From: Pelagerythrobacter marensis
GTDB taxonomy: Bacteria > Pseudomonadota > Alphaproteobacteria > Sphingomonadales > Sphingomonadaceae
Direction: 5' to 3'
Assembly: GCF_001028625.1 (NCBI RefSeq)
Contig: NZ_CP011805.1
Span: 2,093,001 to 2,157,000, forward strand
Length of the DNA stretch: 64,000 nucleotides
Shown: in pieces, positions 41,506 through 50,955 of the stretch
How positions within the stretch are numbered: the first letter of the stretch is position 1
Layout: each line of letters opens with the position of its first letter
Notes under the pieces: model-generated
The model's database searches: none
Told to the model about the DNA's origin: nothing
Seen by the model: only the letters and a program-made list of their open reading frames with translations
Position numbers and translations under genes: made by a program

Positions 41506-41640
41506 GAAAGTCTTGGGAGAGGATGCCTGAAAAGGCACGCCCTATGTGCACCGCAGCAATTATTTGTGCAAGTGCGAAAACCGCATTTTACATTGCAAAA
41601 AACGCAACCGTGAATTGCGCCGCACTGAAAATATGACATT
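41474..41640 (-). ncRNA. Candidate small RNA with intrinsic terminator
   Basis: In the 432-bp gap 41346-41777 there is a strong terminator on the minus strand (9-bp stem GGCCCGGTC/GACCGGGCC, 41481-41503, then TTTTT) that serves no annotated gene: the next gene upstream on that side faces away. Before it on the same strand is an AT-rich stretch with a short hairpin GCCT-TTTC-AGGC and a single-stranded CCTCTCCC, a C/U-rich loop like those of alphaproteobacterial sRNAs that bind ribosome sites. A -10-like TAAAAT lies near 41587. The start is not determined. Confidence 0.35.
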
Positions 41641-41777
41641 TTTATAACGCCGGAGATTCGCAGCGCTCACCACCTTGCTGCATTGCAGCATTTGATGGGC
41701 GCTGCCTTGGCAACCGCGTGGAGGGGTGACAGCCCGCCGCTTCGCGCTTAGACGCTGGTGCCGCTTTAGGAGGTTCG

Positions 41778-42500
41778 ATGCAGAAGCTATATCGCGATGC
41801 CGCCAGCGCCCTCGACGGGCTGCTCAGGGATGACATGCTTATCGCCGCCGGAGGCTTCGGCCTGTGCGGAATTCCCGAAAGACTGCTCGATGCGATCCGC
41901 GACAGCGGCGTCAAGGGGCTGACCTTCTGCAGCAACAATGCCGGGATCGACAACGAAGGCATCGGCAAGTTGCTGCGCACGCATCAGGTGAAGAAGATGA
42001 TCTCGTCCTACGTCGGCGAGAACAAGGAATTCGAACGACAATTCCTTTCGGGCGAGCTGGAGGTCGAATTCTGCCCTCAGGGCACGCTGGCGGAACGTAT
42101 GCGCGCCGGCGGCGCCGGCATTCCCGGCTTCTATACCAAGACCGGCGTCGGCACCCAGGTGGCCGAGGGCAAGGAAGTGAAGACCTTCGACGGAGAGGAC
42201 TATATCCTTGAGCGGGGTATTTTTGCCGATCTTTCGGTCGTGAAGGCCTGGAAGGCCGACGAAACCGGCAATCTGATGTTTCGCAAGACCGCGCGCAATT
42301 TCAACCTGCCGGCTGCCACCTGCGGCAAGGTATGCGTGGTCGAGGTGGAAGAAATCGTGCCCGCGGGCAGCCTCGATCCCGACTGCATTCATCTGCCCGG
42401 CGTCTATGTCCAGCGAATGATCGTCGGCGCGCCCTACGACAAGAAGATCGAATTCCGCACGACCCGGGAACGGACCGGGAAAGAGCACGAGGCTGCGTGA
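41778..42500 (+). CDS. scoA: 3-oxoacid CoA-transferase subunit A
   Basis: 240 residues. With ScoB moves CoA from succinyl-CoA to acetoacetate (ketone-body and branched-chain use). The [28 protein letters not shown] and [10 protein letters not shown] segments match subunit A of SCOT. An AGGAGG ribosome site precedes the ATG. Its stop overlaps a GTG that starts a different gene, separating it from scoB by about 790 bp, an unusual break in an enzyme usually encoded by adjacent genes. Confidence 0.95.
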   Translation: MQKLYRDAASALDGLLRDDMLIAAGGFGLCGIPERLLDAIRDSGVKGLTFCSNNAGIDNEGIGKLLRTHQVKKMISSYVGENKEFERQFLSGELEVEFCPQGTLAERMRAGGAGIPGFYTKTGVGTQVAEGKEVKTFDGEDYILERGIFADLSVVKAWKADETGNLMFRKTARNFNLPAATCGKVCVVEVEEIVPAGSLDPDCIHLPGVYVQRMIVGAPYDKKIEFRTTRERTGKEHEAA

Positions 42501-43282
42501 TCAGGCGGCGGCTCCATACCGCCTGCGCGGTATCGGCGCTTGCCATGACGCTGGGCGGCTGCGTCGCTGCGGCGATCCCGGTCGTCGCCGGCGGCGCCAT
42601 CCTCTCCGCCCACGATGCCCAGACGCGGCGCGGCAACGCCTCGCTTGCTTCTGTGCCCACCGCGGAAGCTCCGGCAACGTCCGGCGCGGTTGGAAGCGGA
42701 CGTGCCGAAGCGCCTGGTTCGCGAAGCGCGTTTGAGCCCTTTATCGGCTACGCCCTGGCCGAAACGGCGCGGCATCCGACCGACGACCGGCGACGTTCCG
42801 CCATTCTTGCCGACCCCGGCACGCTTCAGCCGGTCACGACCGACTGCTCGATCCTCCCTCCCGCAGTGCTGATCGACCTCGATCCCGCCGGTGGCACGCT
42901 CGACATTGCCTCGCTGACGCCCGACGCCCCGCTCGGGCGCGCGCTGGAAGATCTCCGCGCGCAGGAAACGGACGTTTTCTGGATCAGTGAGACATCGGCC
43001 GGGGATGCCGGCACGCTGCGCAACCGCCTGCGCGAAACCGGGCTCGATCCCGCGGGGCGCGACACCCTGCTGCTGATGCGCCGGCCTGGCGATCGCAAGC
43101 AGCTGCGCCGCAAGGAACTGGCCCGGACCCATTGCGTCATGGCCATCGCCGGCGACGAGCGCAGCGATTTCGACGAATTATACGCCTATCTGAAGGACCC
43201 TTCCGCCGCCGCGGCGCTCGATGCGCTGATCGGCCGGGGCTGGTTCCTCGTTCCGACACCTCCAGAGACCAAGGAAGATTGA
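42497..43282 (+). CDS. HAD-superfamily acid phosphatase-like lipoprotein
   Basis: 261 residues; GTG start overlapping the scoA stop in GTGA. The N-terminus has a signal with a possible lipobox (TLGGC, Cys22). HAD motifs: D127-L-D129 in [13 protein letters not shown] (motif I), ISET with Ser164 (motif II), a Lys near 206 (motif III) and GDERSDFDE with D220 and D224 (motif IV). The arrangement is that of class B/e(P4)-type extracytoplasmic acid phosphatases. The unusual location inside a metabolic operon may be due to transfer; no function link is evident. Confidence 0.75.
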   Translation: MIRRRLHTACAVSALAMTLGGCVAAAIPVVAGGAILSAHDAQTRRGNASLASVPTAEAPATSGAVGSGRAEAPGSRSAFEPFIGYALAETARHPTDDRRRSAILADPGTLQPVTTDCSILPPAVLIDLDPAGGTLDIASLTPDAPLGRALEDLRAQETDVFWISETSAGDAGTLRNRLRETGLDPAGRDTLLLMRRPGDRKQLRRKELARTHCVMAIAGDERSDFDELYAYLKDPSAAAALDALIGRGWFLVPTPPETKED

Positions 43283-43285
43283 CCG

Positions 43286-43921
43286 ATGCCCTGGGACCGC
43301 AACCAGATGGCCGCACGCGCGGCACAGGAACTGCAAGACGGATACTATGTGAACCTGGGGATCGGCATTCCCACCCTGGTCGCCAACCATATTCCCGAAG
43401 GGATGCATGTCACGCTGCAAAGCGAAAACGGAATGCTGGGCATCGGCCCCTTCCCCTATGACGACGAAGTCGATGCCGATCTTATCAATGCCGGCAAGCA
43501 GACGATCAGCGAGCTGCCGCACAGCGCCTATTTCGACAGCGCCGCCAGCTTTGCGATGATCCGCGGCGGGCATATCGACCTGACGGTGCTGGGCGCGATG
43601 GAAGTCGCGCAGAACGGCGACATCGCCAACTGGATGATCCCCGGCAAGATGATCAAGGGCATGGGCGGCGCGATGGATCTGGTCGCCGGGGTGAAGAAGA
43701 TCATCGTGGTGATGGAGCACACGGCCAAGGATGGCAGCCCCAAGTTCATCCCCGAATGCACCCTGCCGCTGACGGGGACCAATGTGGTCGACATGATCGT
43801 GACCGACCTTGCGGTATTCCAGCGGCCCGACCACGACAGCCCGTTCCGCCTGGTCGAGCTGGCGCCCGGCGTAACGGCGGAAGAGGTCGCGGAGAAGACG
43901 ACCGCGCACTACCTCGCCTGA
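43286..43921 (+). CDS. scoB: 3-oxoacid CoA-transferase subunit B
   Basis: 211 residues, starting [20 protein letters not shown]. The catalytic glutamate lies in the [11 protein letters not shown] segment, and [15 protein letters not shown] and the [20 protein letters not shown] block are family marks. It works with ScoA. It begins three bases after the HAD gene stop, so the three genes form one unit. Confidence 0.95.
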   Translation: MPWDRNQMAARAAQELQDGYYVNLGIGIPTLVANHIPEGMHVTLQSENGMLGIGPFPYDDEVDADLINAGKQTISELPHSAYFDSAASFAMIRGGHIDLTVLGAMEVAQNGDIANWMIPGKMIKGMGGAMDLVAGVKKIIVVMEHTAKDGSPKFIPECTLPLTGTNVVDMIVTDLAVFQRPDHDSPFRLVELAPGVTAEEVAEKTTAHYLA

Positions 43922-43925
43922 CGCG

Positions 43926-45068
43926 GTGAGCGATCGGCCGTCCCCCCTTGCCGGCCTGCGCGTGGTCGAACTGGCCCGCGTGCTCGCCGGCCCCTTCGCC
44001 GGCCAGACGCTGGCGGACCTGGGGGCGGACGTGATCAAGGTCGAAAGCCCCGAAGGCGACGGCACCCGCCAGTGGGGTCCGCCGTGGATCGAGCACGATG
44101 GGGAGCGTGCCGCCGCCTATTATCATGCCTGCAATCGGGGGAAGCGATCGATCGTCGCCGATTTCACCGATCCGCACGACCGCGCAATGGTGGCAAACCT
44201 GTGCGCCGGTGCAGACGTGGTGATCGAAAATTTCAAGGCGGGCACGCTGGCCCGTTACGGCCTCGACTATGCCACGCTCGCGGCCGAGAATCCGCGTCTC
44301 GTCTATTGCTCCATCACCGGTTTCGGCCAGGACGGCCCGCGACGCGAAGAGCCGGGATACGACTTTGTGATTCAGGGCATGAGCGGCTTGATGGGACTGA
44401 CCGGGGAACCGGACGGGGACCCGATGAAGATGGGGGTTTCAATCTCCGACCTTGCATGCGGCCTCTATTCCACGATCGCGATCCAGGCCGCGTTGCTGAT
44501 GCGGGAAAGGACCGGGGCCGGCCAGCATATCGACATGGCTTTGCTCGACTGTTCGGTATCGCTGCTTGCCAATCAGGCGATGAGCTTCTTCGCCAGTGAG
44601 GCGAACCCGCCGCGGATGGGCAATTCGCACGCGCAAGTCGTGCCTTACGGCGTCTACCGCGCGAAAGATGGCGATATCGTGCTGGCCCCTGCCAACGACC
44701 GGCTGTTCGGTGCGCTCATGCAGGCACTTGGCCGGGCGGATCTGGCGGACGATCCGCGCCTGGCCGACAATGCCGGAAGGATCGCCCAACGCGGCTGGCT
44801 GGAAGCAGAAATCGCGCGCGAGATCGCGGGCTGGACTCGCTCGGACCTGCTCGCCGCCTGCCGGGACAGCGGCGTCCCTGCAGGCCCGATCAACGATTGC
44901 GATGCGGTGTTTTCCGACCCGCAGGTCGTCGCGCGGGGCATGAAGATCGCGCCATCGGGCATTCCCGGCCTGCGCAGCCCGATCCGGTTTTCCAATGCCG
45001 ATCTGGCACTCGACCGCCCCTCTCCCCGTCACGGGGAGCACGGGGCCGACATCGCCTGGCGCGATTAG
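43926..45068 (+). CDS. CaiB/BaiF-family (class III) CoA-transferase
   Basis: 380 residues, GTG start at 43926. Class III enzymes transfer CoA between carboxylic acids via an aspartyl-CoA. The catalytic Asp is probably in YDFVIQGMSGLMG, and RVVELARVLAGPFAGQTLADL, VIENFKAGTLARYGLDY and SGVPAGPINDCDAVF are typical. Substrate not determined. It starts four bases after the scoB stop and may share its mRNA, so related fatty-acid or ketone degradation is likely. Confidence 0.92.
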   Translation: MSDRPSPLAGLRVVELARVLAGPFAGQTLADLGADVIKVESPEGDGTRQWGPPWIEHDGERAAAYYHACNRGKRSIVADFTDPHDRAMVANLCAGADVVIENFKAGTLARYGLDYATLAAENPRLVYCSITGFGQDGPRREEPGYDFVIQGMSGLMGLTGEPDGDPMKMGVSISDLACGLYSTIAIQAALLMRERTGAGQHIDMALLDCSVSLLANQAMSFFASEANPPRMGNSHAQVVPYGVYRAKDGDIVLAPANDRLFGALMQALGRADLADDPRLADNAGRIAQRGWLEAEIAREIAGWTRSDLLAACRDSGVPAGPINDCDAVFSDPQVVARGMKIAPSGIPGLRSPIRFSNADLALDRPSPRHGEHGADIAWRD

Positions 45069-45069
45069 A

Positions 45070-46278
45070 TCAGGCCAGCGCGGCCTTCAGGTCGTCGGCC
45101 AGATCGGTGCGTTCCCAGGGGAAGTGATCCCCTTCGGCGGCGCGCCCGAAATGGCCATAGGCCGCACTGCGACGATAGATCGGCTTGTTGAGCTTCAGAT
45201 GCGTGCGGATGCCGCGCGGGGTCAGGCCGCCCAGCTTGTCGATGCTGCGGATGGCATCTTCGATCCGCTCGTCGCCAACCGTTCCGGTGCCATGCGTATC
45301 GACATAGAGCGACAGCGGCTCCGACACGCCGATGGCATAGGAAAGCTGGATCGTGCACCGGCGGGCGATGCCGGCCGCGACGATGTTTTTCGCCAGATAG
45401 CGGCTGATATAGGCGGCCGAACGGTCCACCTTCGTCGGGTCCTTGCCGCTGAAAGCGCCGCCACCGTGGGGCGATGCACCGCCATAGGTATCGACGATGA
45501 TCTTGCGCCCCGTCAGACCGGCATCGCCGTCGGGCCCGCCGATCACGAACGTTCCGGTGGGATTGATATGCCAGCGCGTTTCGTCGGACAGGAAGCCTTC
45601 GGGCAGGATTTCGGCGACGACACCCTTCACGTAATCCTTCAGTTCGGCTTCTTTCGCGCCCTCGTCATAACCGGGGGCGTGCTGGGTCGATACGACGATT
45701 GCGGTCGCGGCGACCGGCTTGCCATCGCGGTAACGCAGGGTCACCTGGCTCTTCGCATCGGGTTCGAGGAACGGCGCCGCGCCGCTCTTGCGGTCGGTGG
45801 CGAGGCGCTGGAGTATCTTGTGGCTGTAATCGATCGTGGCCGGCATCAGGTCAGGCGTTTCGTCGCAGGCGAAACCGAACATGATGCCCTGGTCGCCCGC
45901 GCCCTCATCCTTGTTGCCGCTGGCATCGACGCCTTGCGCGATATGCGCGCTCTGGCCGTGCAGATGGTTTTCGAAGGTCAGCGTTTCCCAGTGAAAGCCG
46001 TCCTGCTCGTAACCGATCTCGCGCACGGTGCGGCGAACGGTCTGCTCGATTTCCTCAAGCGCGCCATCGACCCATGCACCGTTTTCGTACACACCCTTGC
46101 AGCGCAGTTCGCCGGCAAGAACGACACGTTGCGTCGTGGTCAGTGTTTCGCAGGCCACGCGCGCTTCCGGGTCTTTCGACAGCAGCAGATCGACAATCGC
46201 GTCGGAAATCTGGTCCGAAACCTTGTCGGGATGCCCTTCGGAAACGCTTTCGGAGGTAAAGAGGTACGTGCTGCGCAT
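45070..46278 (-). CDS. metK: S-adenosylmethionine synthetase
   Basis: 402 residues. Makes SAM from methionine and ATP. Signature segments are visible: [13 protein letters not shown] near the start, [13 protein letters not shown] (~125), [19 protein letters not shown] and [17 protein letters not shown]. The ATG at 46278 is preceded by an ATAAAG-N4-CTTTAT palindrome (46294-46309), so it is probably controlled by SAH/SAM level via an ArsR-family SahR. The gene lnt precedes it by 46 bases on the same strand. Confidence 0.97.
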   Translation of the reverse strand: MRSTYLFTSESVSEGHPDKVSDQISDAIVDLLLSKDPEARVACETLTTTQRVVLAGELRCKGVYENGAWVDGALEEIEQTVRRTVREIGYEQDGFHWETLTFENHLHGQSAHIAQGVDASGNKDEGAGDQGIMFGFACDETPDLMPATIDYSHKILQRLATDRKSGAAPFLEPDAKSQVTLRYRDGKPVAATAIVVSTQHAPGYDEGAKEAELKDYVKGVVAEILPEGFLSDETRWHINPTGTFVIGGPDGDAGLTGRKIIVDTYGGASPHGGGAFSGKDPTKVDRSAAYISRYLAKNIVAAGIARRCTIQLSYAIGVSEPLSLYVDTHGTGTVGDERIEDAIRSIDKLGGLTPRGIRTHLKLNKPIYRRSAAYGHFGRAAEGDHFPWERTDLADDLKAALA

Positions 46279-46293
46279 ACGTGATATTCCGAT

Positions 46294-46309
46294 ATAAAGA
46301 TAGCTTTAT
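46294..46309 (-). promoter_or_regulatory. Candidate SahR operator before metK
   Basis: ATAAAG-ATAG-CTTTAT, a 6-4-6 inverted repeat 15 bases upstream of metK. In several Proteobacteria the SahR regulator uses AT-rich palindromes of this kind ahead of SAM-cycle genes; assignment is by similarity to that type only, since sahR is not in view. Confidence 0.5.
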
Positions 46310-46324
46310 GTCTGAACCGACTTC

Positions 46325-47911
46325 CTAGCCGCGTCGCAACCGCGTGGCAACCAGAGATCCGGCGATCAGCAGCCCTGCCCAGCCCATTGCCAGCCAGTTG
46401 CCCCACCGGGCGAACCAGGTTTCGGGCGCAGCCGGAGGCACGGTGCCGTCGATCCGCCCGGGCACCCGCATTCCGATATGGTCGCGCACCACCCCGCGCG
46501 CATCGATAACGGCGCTGATCCCGGTCGTGGTCGATCGCAGAACCGGCAACCCTTCCTCGATCGCGCGCATTCGCGCCTGGGCGAGATGCTGGGGTGGCCC
46601 CCAGGTGCCGAACCAGCCATCGTTGGAAGGGTTGAAGATGTAATCCGGCCGGTCGGCCCGGTCGGTGACTTGCCCCGAAAACACGATCTCGTAACAGATC
46701 TGCGCACCTGCGCGCCCCCAGGGGCCCAGGTCGATTGTGCGCGGGCCAGGTCCCGGAATGAAGTCGAGCGTTCCCGCAACCAGCCGCGTCAGGCCCAGGG
46801 GCGCCAGCCAGTCGCGTAGCGGCAGATACTCGCCGAAAGGCACGAGGTGCGCCTTGGCGTAACGTTCGCCCAGCGTTCCGTCGGCCATGATCGGCGTGAT
46901 CGCATTATAGGCACCCGTCGCCCGCTCACGCCCATCGACGTTCCCGATTTCCAGGTCGACTGCACCGGTAAGCAGAGTTGCGCCTTCCCCAATCACCCTT
47001 CCGATGCGCCAGCGGGCATAGGCGGGATTTCCGGCGGCGGTCATCTGATCGTAATAGCGCTGGGGATAGTCGTCGCGCAGGTAATCGGGCACCCCGGATT
47101 CGGGCCACAACACCAGCCGCGGCCCGCCCGGCTCGCGCGGGACCGACAGGCGGGCGAGGCGCGCGAACTGCTCTTCGAACTTCGTCGGATCGTCCAGATC
47201 TTCCTGCCGGATATCGGGCTGGACCAGCGTGAAACGCAATGTGCCTTCTTCGGGCGGCGGGGCAGGCCAGTGCATTCCCGCCGCCAGCAATGCGAACGCC
47301 AGCGCGAAAGGCACGAAACGCCGTTCGCGCAACAGCGCAACGGTGAGGAATGCGATCAATGCGGCAAGCGCCGACAGGGCGTAGGTGCCCATCCAGGGCA
47401 GGATCGCCGCCAGTCCGGGCCGGTCGAATGTGCCCAGGAAGATCAATCCGAACGGATCCCACGCATAGCCGGTGAGCACCCAGCTGCGCAGCCATTCGGT
47501 CACTGCCCAGACCCCGCCGAACAGGCAGGCCGCCGCGCCCGGCCCCATTCGGCCTAACAGGACGCGAAAGGCCAGCGCTGCCAGCGCCGGGTAGAGCGCG
47601 AGATAGAGCGCGGCGAGAGGAACCGCGAACCAGCCCAGCCAGGCCGGCATTTCGGCCTGATAGGTGAACGCCGTGGCGATCCAGTTGTTCGCGAGCGTGA
47701 AGTGGGCCAGCCCGAACAGCCAGCCGCGCAGGAAAGCGCTCCGCCGGTCAGGCGCTTCGAGCGCTATCCAAGCGAAGACACCCATTGCCAGCAATGCAAT
47801 GGGCCACAAGTTGAGCGGAGGAAATCCGGTCGCGGAAAATGCGCCGCAAAGCAGCGCAGATAGCTTCGGCCGCGCGTGGAACCAGCTGGCGATCCGACCG
47901 ATCCGATCCAT
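46325..47911 (-). CDS. lnt: Apolipoprotein N-acyltransferase
   Basis: 528 residues. Completes bacterial lipoprotein maturation in the inner membrane. Several N-terminal membrane segments (~1-215) are followed by a nitrilase-like catalytic domain with Glu in LVLWPESGVPDYL (~275), Lys in YAKAHLVPFGEYLP, and the nucleophile Cys in GAQICYEIVFSG. A final C-terminal helix (LAMGWAGLLIAGSLVATRL) anchors it. Several lipoproteins in this window would need it. Confidence 0.95.
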   Translation of the reverse strand: MDRIGRIASWFHARPKLSALLCGAFSATGFPPLNLWPIALLAMGVFAWIALEAPDRRSAFLRGWLFGLAHFTLANNWIATAFTYQAEMPAWLGWFAVPLAALYLALYPALAALAFRVLLGRMGPGAAACLFGGVWAVTEWLRSWVLTGYAWDPFGLIFLGTFDRPGLAAILPWMGTYALSALAALIAFLTVALLRERRFVPFALAFALLAAGMHWPAPPPEEGTLRFTLVQPDIRQEDLDDPTKFEEQFARLARLSVPREPGGPRLVLWPESGVPDYLRDDYPQRYYDQMTAAGNPAYARWRIGRVIGEGATLLTGAVDLEIGNVDGRERATGAYNAITPIMADGTLGERYAKAHLVPFGEYLPLRDWLAPLGLTRLVAGTLDFIPGPGPRTIDLGPWGRAGAQICYEIVFSGQVTDRADRPDYIFNPSNDGWFGTWGPPQHLAQARMRAIEEGLPVLRSTTTGISAVIDARGVVRDHIGMRVPGRIDGTVPPAAPETWFARWGNWLAMGWAGLLIAGSLVATRLRRG

Positions 47912-47953
47912 CCGCGCCTCGTTTCCGGTTGCCAGCCCGCGCCCGGCGACCCG

Positions 47954-48670
47954 TCAGCCCAGCGCCTGCACCGTTTCGCCGTCGTCGGCCGGTTCGGCCT
48001 TCTTGCGGGCGCGGGTTGCGCGCTTTTTCTTCGGCGGTTCCGCATCGTCCGATGCACCGATGGACGGCGGCAGGGCCGCGGCGTCTATCTCGCCCACATC
48101 GCTGGTGGGTGTCGCCTCGCTCTTCGGCTTGCGCGGGCTGCGCGGCTTGCGCGGCTCGGCCTGCGACTGGCGCCCCTCGCCCCGGGTCTGACGACCTTCA
48201 CCGCGCGGCTTGCGCTTGAACGGGTTTTCCGACGGTTCGAAATCATCATCGTCGCCGGAGCTTTCGCCCTCGTCGCGATCGTTCGCATCGTCGCGGCCGT
48301 TGTCGCGGCCATTGGCGTCTTCGCGGCGGCCGCGGGTGTTGCGCGGCTGGCGGCGGCGAGTGTTTTCGCCCTCGTCCTCGTCGCTATCGTCGTCGTCCTG
48401 GTCGCGTTCGTCCGAACGCTTGCCGCGCTGTTCGTCCTGCCGCGCCTTGTTATCGGCGATAACGCGGAAATAGTGATCGGCGAACTGCAGGTAGTATTCC
48501 GCCTGCACCCGATCGCCGTTGTGCTGCGCATCCTGCGCCAGCTTCTTGTATTTATCGAGCAGCTGGGGCGCGTTGCCGCGCGCCCTGCTGTCGATCCGAT
48601 TAGACTGGTTGCCGCCGCCCTGCTGGCGATTGCCGCGACCGCGACGGCGATTATTACGATGATTGTTCAA
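47954..48670 (-). CDS. DUF4167 domain protein (TTG start)
   Basis: 238 residues. The family N-terminus is normally M-NN-R-NRRRGRG; here a TTG gives (M)NNHRNNRRRGRGNRQ and then LLDKYKKLAQDAQHNGDRVQAEYYLQFADHYFRV, the defining DUF4167 block (about residues 30-75). The rest is low-complexity and strongly charged (Asp/Arg/Glu), with an acidic DDDDSDEDEGE stretch, then Arg/Lys/Pro-rich sequence, probably disordered and RNA-binding-like. It is an alphaproteobacterial family with unknown function. GAGGA precedes the TTG; an upstream frame runs to 48847 but lacks homology. Confidence 0.8.
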   Translation of the reverse strand: MNNHRNNRRRGRGNRQQGGGNQSNRIDSRARGNAPQLLDKYKKLAQDAQHNGDRVQAEYYLQFADHYFRVIADNKARQDEQRGKRSDERDQDDDDSDEDEGENTRRRQPRNTRGRREDANGRDNGRDDANDRDEGESSGDDDDFEPSENPFKRKPRGEGRQTRGEGRQSQAEPRKPRSPRKPKSEATPTSDVGEIDAAALPPSIGASDDAEPPKKKRATRARKKAEPADDGETVQALG

Positions 48671-48904
48671 GGAATGATCTTCCTCATCCGTGATCGCCCT
48701 GCCGGCACCATTGCCCGTGCGATCGCATGACCCCTCGCCGCGTCCGCTTCCCTGCGGCCCGCGGATGTTCCATCTGCACCTGTGCGCGGACCCAATGCCC
48801 CGCCGGTTTGCAAATGTCGGAACCAGGCCTTTCCGGGAGACGAACACGTCGCGAACCGGGGGCCTGCATCAAGAGTTAGCTATCGCAAGGGTCTTTGCCA
48901 ACCC

Positions 48905-49747
48905 CTAACGCAAAATCAGTGTTCGTGGCCGTCCGGCGAGGTCATGCCGCAATTCGGTGGAAAAGCCGCCTTCGCGGGCTATGGCCCCGACCGATTGCGC
49001 CTGCGCCGCCCCGATTTCGAGGATTGCGACGCCCCCCGGCGCCAGCAATGCGCGCATCTGGGGAATGAGCACGCGATAGTCGTCCAGCCCCTCGCGCCCG
49101 GCGAACAGAGCGCCGGCAGGCTCATACGCGCGGACAGACGGCGCCAGATCAGCCGCCTCCTCGACATAAGGTGGGTTGGCAATCACCCGGTCGAAACGGC
49201 CGAGCCCGCTCGCCCACCCCTCGCAATGCCAGTCGGCTTCGATCAGCCGCGCGCGCGCGACCAGGCCTATCCGGGCGGCGTTTTCCCCCGCAACTGCCAG
49301 CGCCGGGGGCGAACGGTCGATCCCGACCCCCTCCCAGCCCGGCTTTTCTGCCAGGAAGCTCAGAAGCAGTGCCCCCGAACCGGCTCCGCAATCCAGAACT
49401 CGCCCGCAATCGCCCGTTCCTTCGAGCGCGGCAGCCAGCGTCGTTTCGCTGTCGCTGCGTGGGATCAGCACGGCGGGCGACACCTTGAAGGGCCGCCCGT
49501 AGAACTCCTGCTCACCCACGATATAGGCCACCGGCTCATGCTCCGCGCGCCTTTCGACCAACTGCACGAAGGCGGCAGGCGCGCTATCGTGCATCCGCCG
49601 CAGCAGCAGGTCGGACCGCGACACGCCCAGCACATGCGCCATCAGGATTTCGGCATCGAGCCTGGCAGTGTCAGACCTGTCGGCAAGCCGTTCCGCAGCA
49701 TCGCGCAGCGCCCGTGCCACGGTCAGGGCCTGCTGCGGATCAGCCAT
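48905..49747 (-). CDS. prmC: Release-factor glutamine methyltransferase PrmC
   Basis: 280 residues. Methylates the glutamine of the GGQ loop of release factors. The SAM motif [15 protein letters not shown] and the catalytic NPPY (in [12 protein letters not shown]) are present; [13 protein letters not shown] is the usual family segment. Its ATG at 49747 lies within the last codons of prfA, so the substrate and its modifying enzyme are translated together. Confidence 0.95.
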   Translation of the reverse strand: MADPQQALTVARALRDAAERLADRSDTARLDAEILMAHVLGVSRSDLLLRRMHDSAPAAFVQLVERRAEHEPVAYIVGEQEFYGRPFKVSPAVLIPRSDSETTLAAALEGTGDCGRVLDCGAGSGALLLSFLAEKPGWEGVGIDRSPPALAVAGENAARIGLVARARLIEADWHCEGWASGLGRFDRVIANPPYVEEAADLAPSVRAYEPAGALFAGREGLDDYRVLIPQMRALLAPGGVAILEIGAAQAQSVGAIAREGGFSTELRHDLAGRPRTLILR

Positions 49748-50810
49748 CCATCGCCGCGAGGCGCTTGGCTTCGTCCTCGGCAATGAGCGCGTCGACCAGT
49801 TCGCCCAGCCCTGGCCCGGCAAGCACTTCGTCGAGCTTGTGCAGCGTCAGCCCGATCCGGTGGTCGGTGACGCGCCCCTGCGGGAAATTGTAGGTCCTGA
49901 TCCGTTCGGAGCGGTCGCCGCTGCCGACCATGGCCTTGCGCGCCTCCGCCTCGGCGCCCTGCGCTTCCGCCCGCTTCAGGTCGTAGAGGCGCGTGCGCAG
50001 GACCTGCATGGCCTTGGCCCGGTTCTTGTGCTGACTGCGCTCGTCCTGCTGGATCACGACCAGGCCGGTCGGCAGGTGGGTCAGGCGCACTGCGCTGTCG
50101 GTCGTGTTCACGTGCTGCCCGCCGGCGCCGCTGGCGCGATAGATGTCGATCTTCAGGTCCCTGTCGTCGATCTCGACATCGACTTCGGTCGGTTCCGGCA
50201 GGACGGCGACCGTCGCGGCAGAAGTATGGATGCGCCCCCCGCTTTCCGTCACCGGAACGCGCTGGACCCGGTGGACGCCGCTTTCGAACTTCAACTTGGC
50301 GAAAACGCCGGTGCCGCTGACGTTGGCGACCACTTCCTTGAAGCCGCCGATATCCGAGGCGTTCATGCTGATCGTCTCGACCCGCCAGCCGTTTTCGGCG
50401 GCATAGCGTTCGTACATGCGGAACAGGTCGGCGGCGAACAGCGCGGCCTCGTCCCCGCCGGTGCCCGCGCGAATTTCCAGCATTGCGGGCCGTGCATCGG
50501 CGGCATCGCGCGGCAGCATCGCGATCGCCAGTTGGCGCTCGGCCTCGGGCAGCCGTTCGCGCAGGCGGGTAATCTCTTCCCCGGCCAGCGCCTTCATCTC
50601 GGGATCGGCGTCGTCGAGCGCCTCCAGATCGGCCAGCTCGGCCCGCATCGCGCGCACGTCCTGCGCCGCGCGGGCGACCGGCTCCAGCTCGGCATAGTCG
50701 CGGCTGGCGGCAACGAAAGCCTCGCCCTCAAGCGTGCCCGACGCCAGCCGCGCCTCAAGCTCGGCGAAGCGATGCGCGATCTGATCCAGACGTTCGGCGG
50801 GGATGGTCAA
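49740..50810 (-). CDS. prfA: Peptide chain release factor 1 (TTG start)
   Basis: 356 residues. Terminates translation at UAA/UAG; the GGQ catalytic motif is in [22 protein letters not shown]. The start is a TTG at 50810, with GGGAGG ten bases upstream, and gives the N-terminal [20 protein letters not shown] expected of RF1. Followed by prmC with an 8-base overlap. A dispersed palindromic repeat lies in the 145-bp space between hisS and prfA. Confidence 0.96.
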   Translation of the reverse strand: MTIPAERLDQIAHRFAELEARLASGTLEGEAFVAASRDYAELEPVARAAQDVRAMRAELADLEALDDADPEMKALAGEEITRLRERLPEAERQLAIAMLPRDAADARPAMLEIRAGTGGDEAALFAADLFRMYERYAAENGWRVETISMNASDIGGFKEVVANVSGTGVFAKLKFESGVHRVQRVPVTESGGRIHTSAATVAVLPEPTEVDVEIDDRDLKIDIYRASGAGGQHVNTTDSAVRLTHLPTGLVVIQQDERSQHKNRAKAMQVLRTRLYDLKRAEAQGAEAEARKAMVGSGDRSERIRTYNFPQGRVTDHRIGLTLHKLDEVLAGPGLGELVDALIAEDEAKRLAAMDG

Positions 50811-50828
50811 GGCGCCGAGCCCTCCCGA

Positions 50829-50922
50829 CCGTCATGCTGGACGCGCTTTGGCATCCATTGCGCCCCACCAACCGGTGGTGCGAGAGGAGAAATGGACCCT
50901 GAAACAAGTTCAGGGTGACGGG
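50829..50922. repeat. Dispersed palindromic intergenic repeat, copy 2
   Basis: Second copy of the element at 5455-5549. The left part (CCGTCATGCTGGACGCGCTT, continuing TGGCATCCATT) and the right part (AATGGACCCTGAAACAAGTT, continuing CAGGGTGACGG) are inverted copies with a diverged centre. It lies between hisS and prfA. Confidence 0.8.
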
Positions 50923-50955
50923 AGGATGGAGCCATTTCGCTGTTCGCGGAGCGGG

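Noticed and set aside
41415..41639. 74-codon Cys-rich minus-strand ORF (CVFCNVKC near the start)
   Set aside because: It reads through the strong terminator hairpin at 41481-41503, has no clear ribosome site, and composition looks accidental; the region is better explained as non-coding RNA.
48083..48530. Highly charged repeats in the DUF4167 tail as a possible repeat element
   Set aside because: They are coding low-complexity sequence (Asp/Arg/Glu runs) and not repeated elsewhere in the window.
48671..48847. 59-residue N-terminal extension of the DUF4167 protein
   Set aside because: Not similar to the family N-terminus, which begins at the TTG at 48670.
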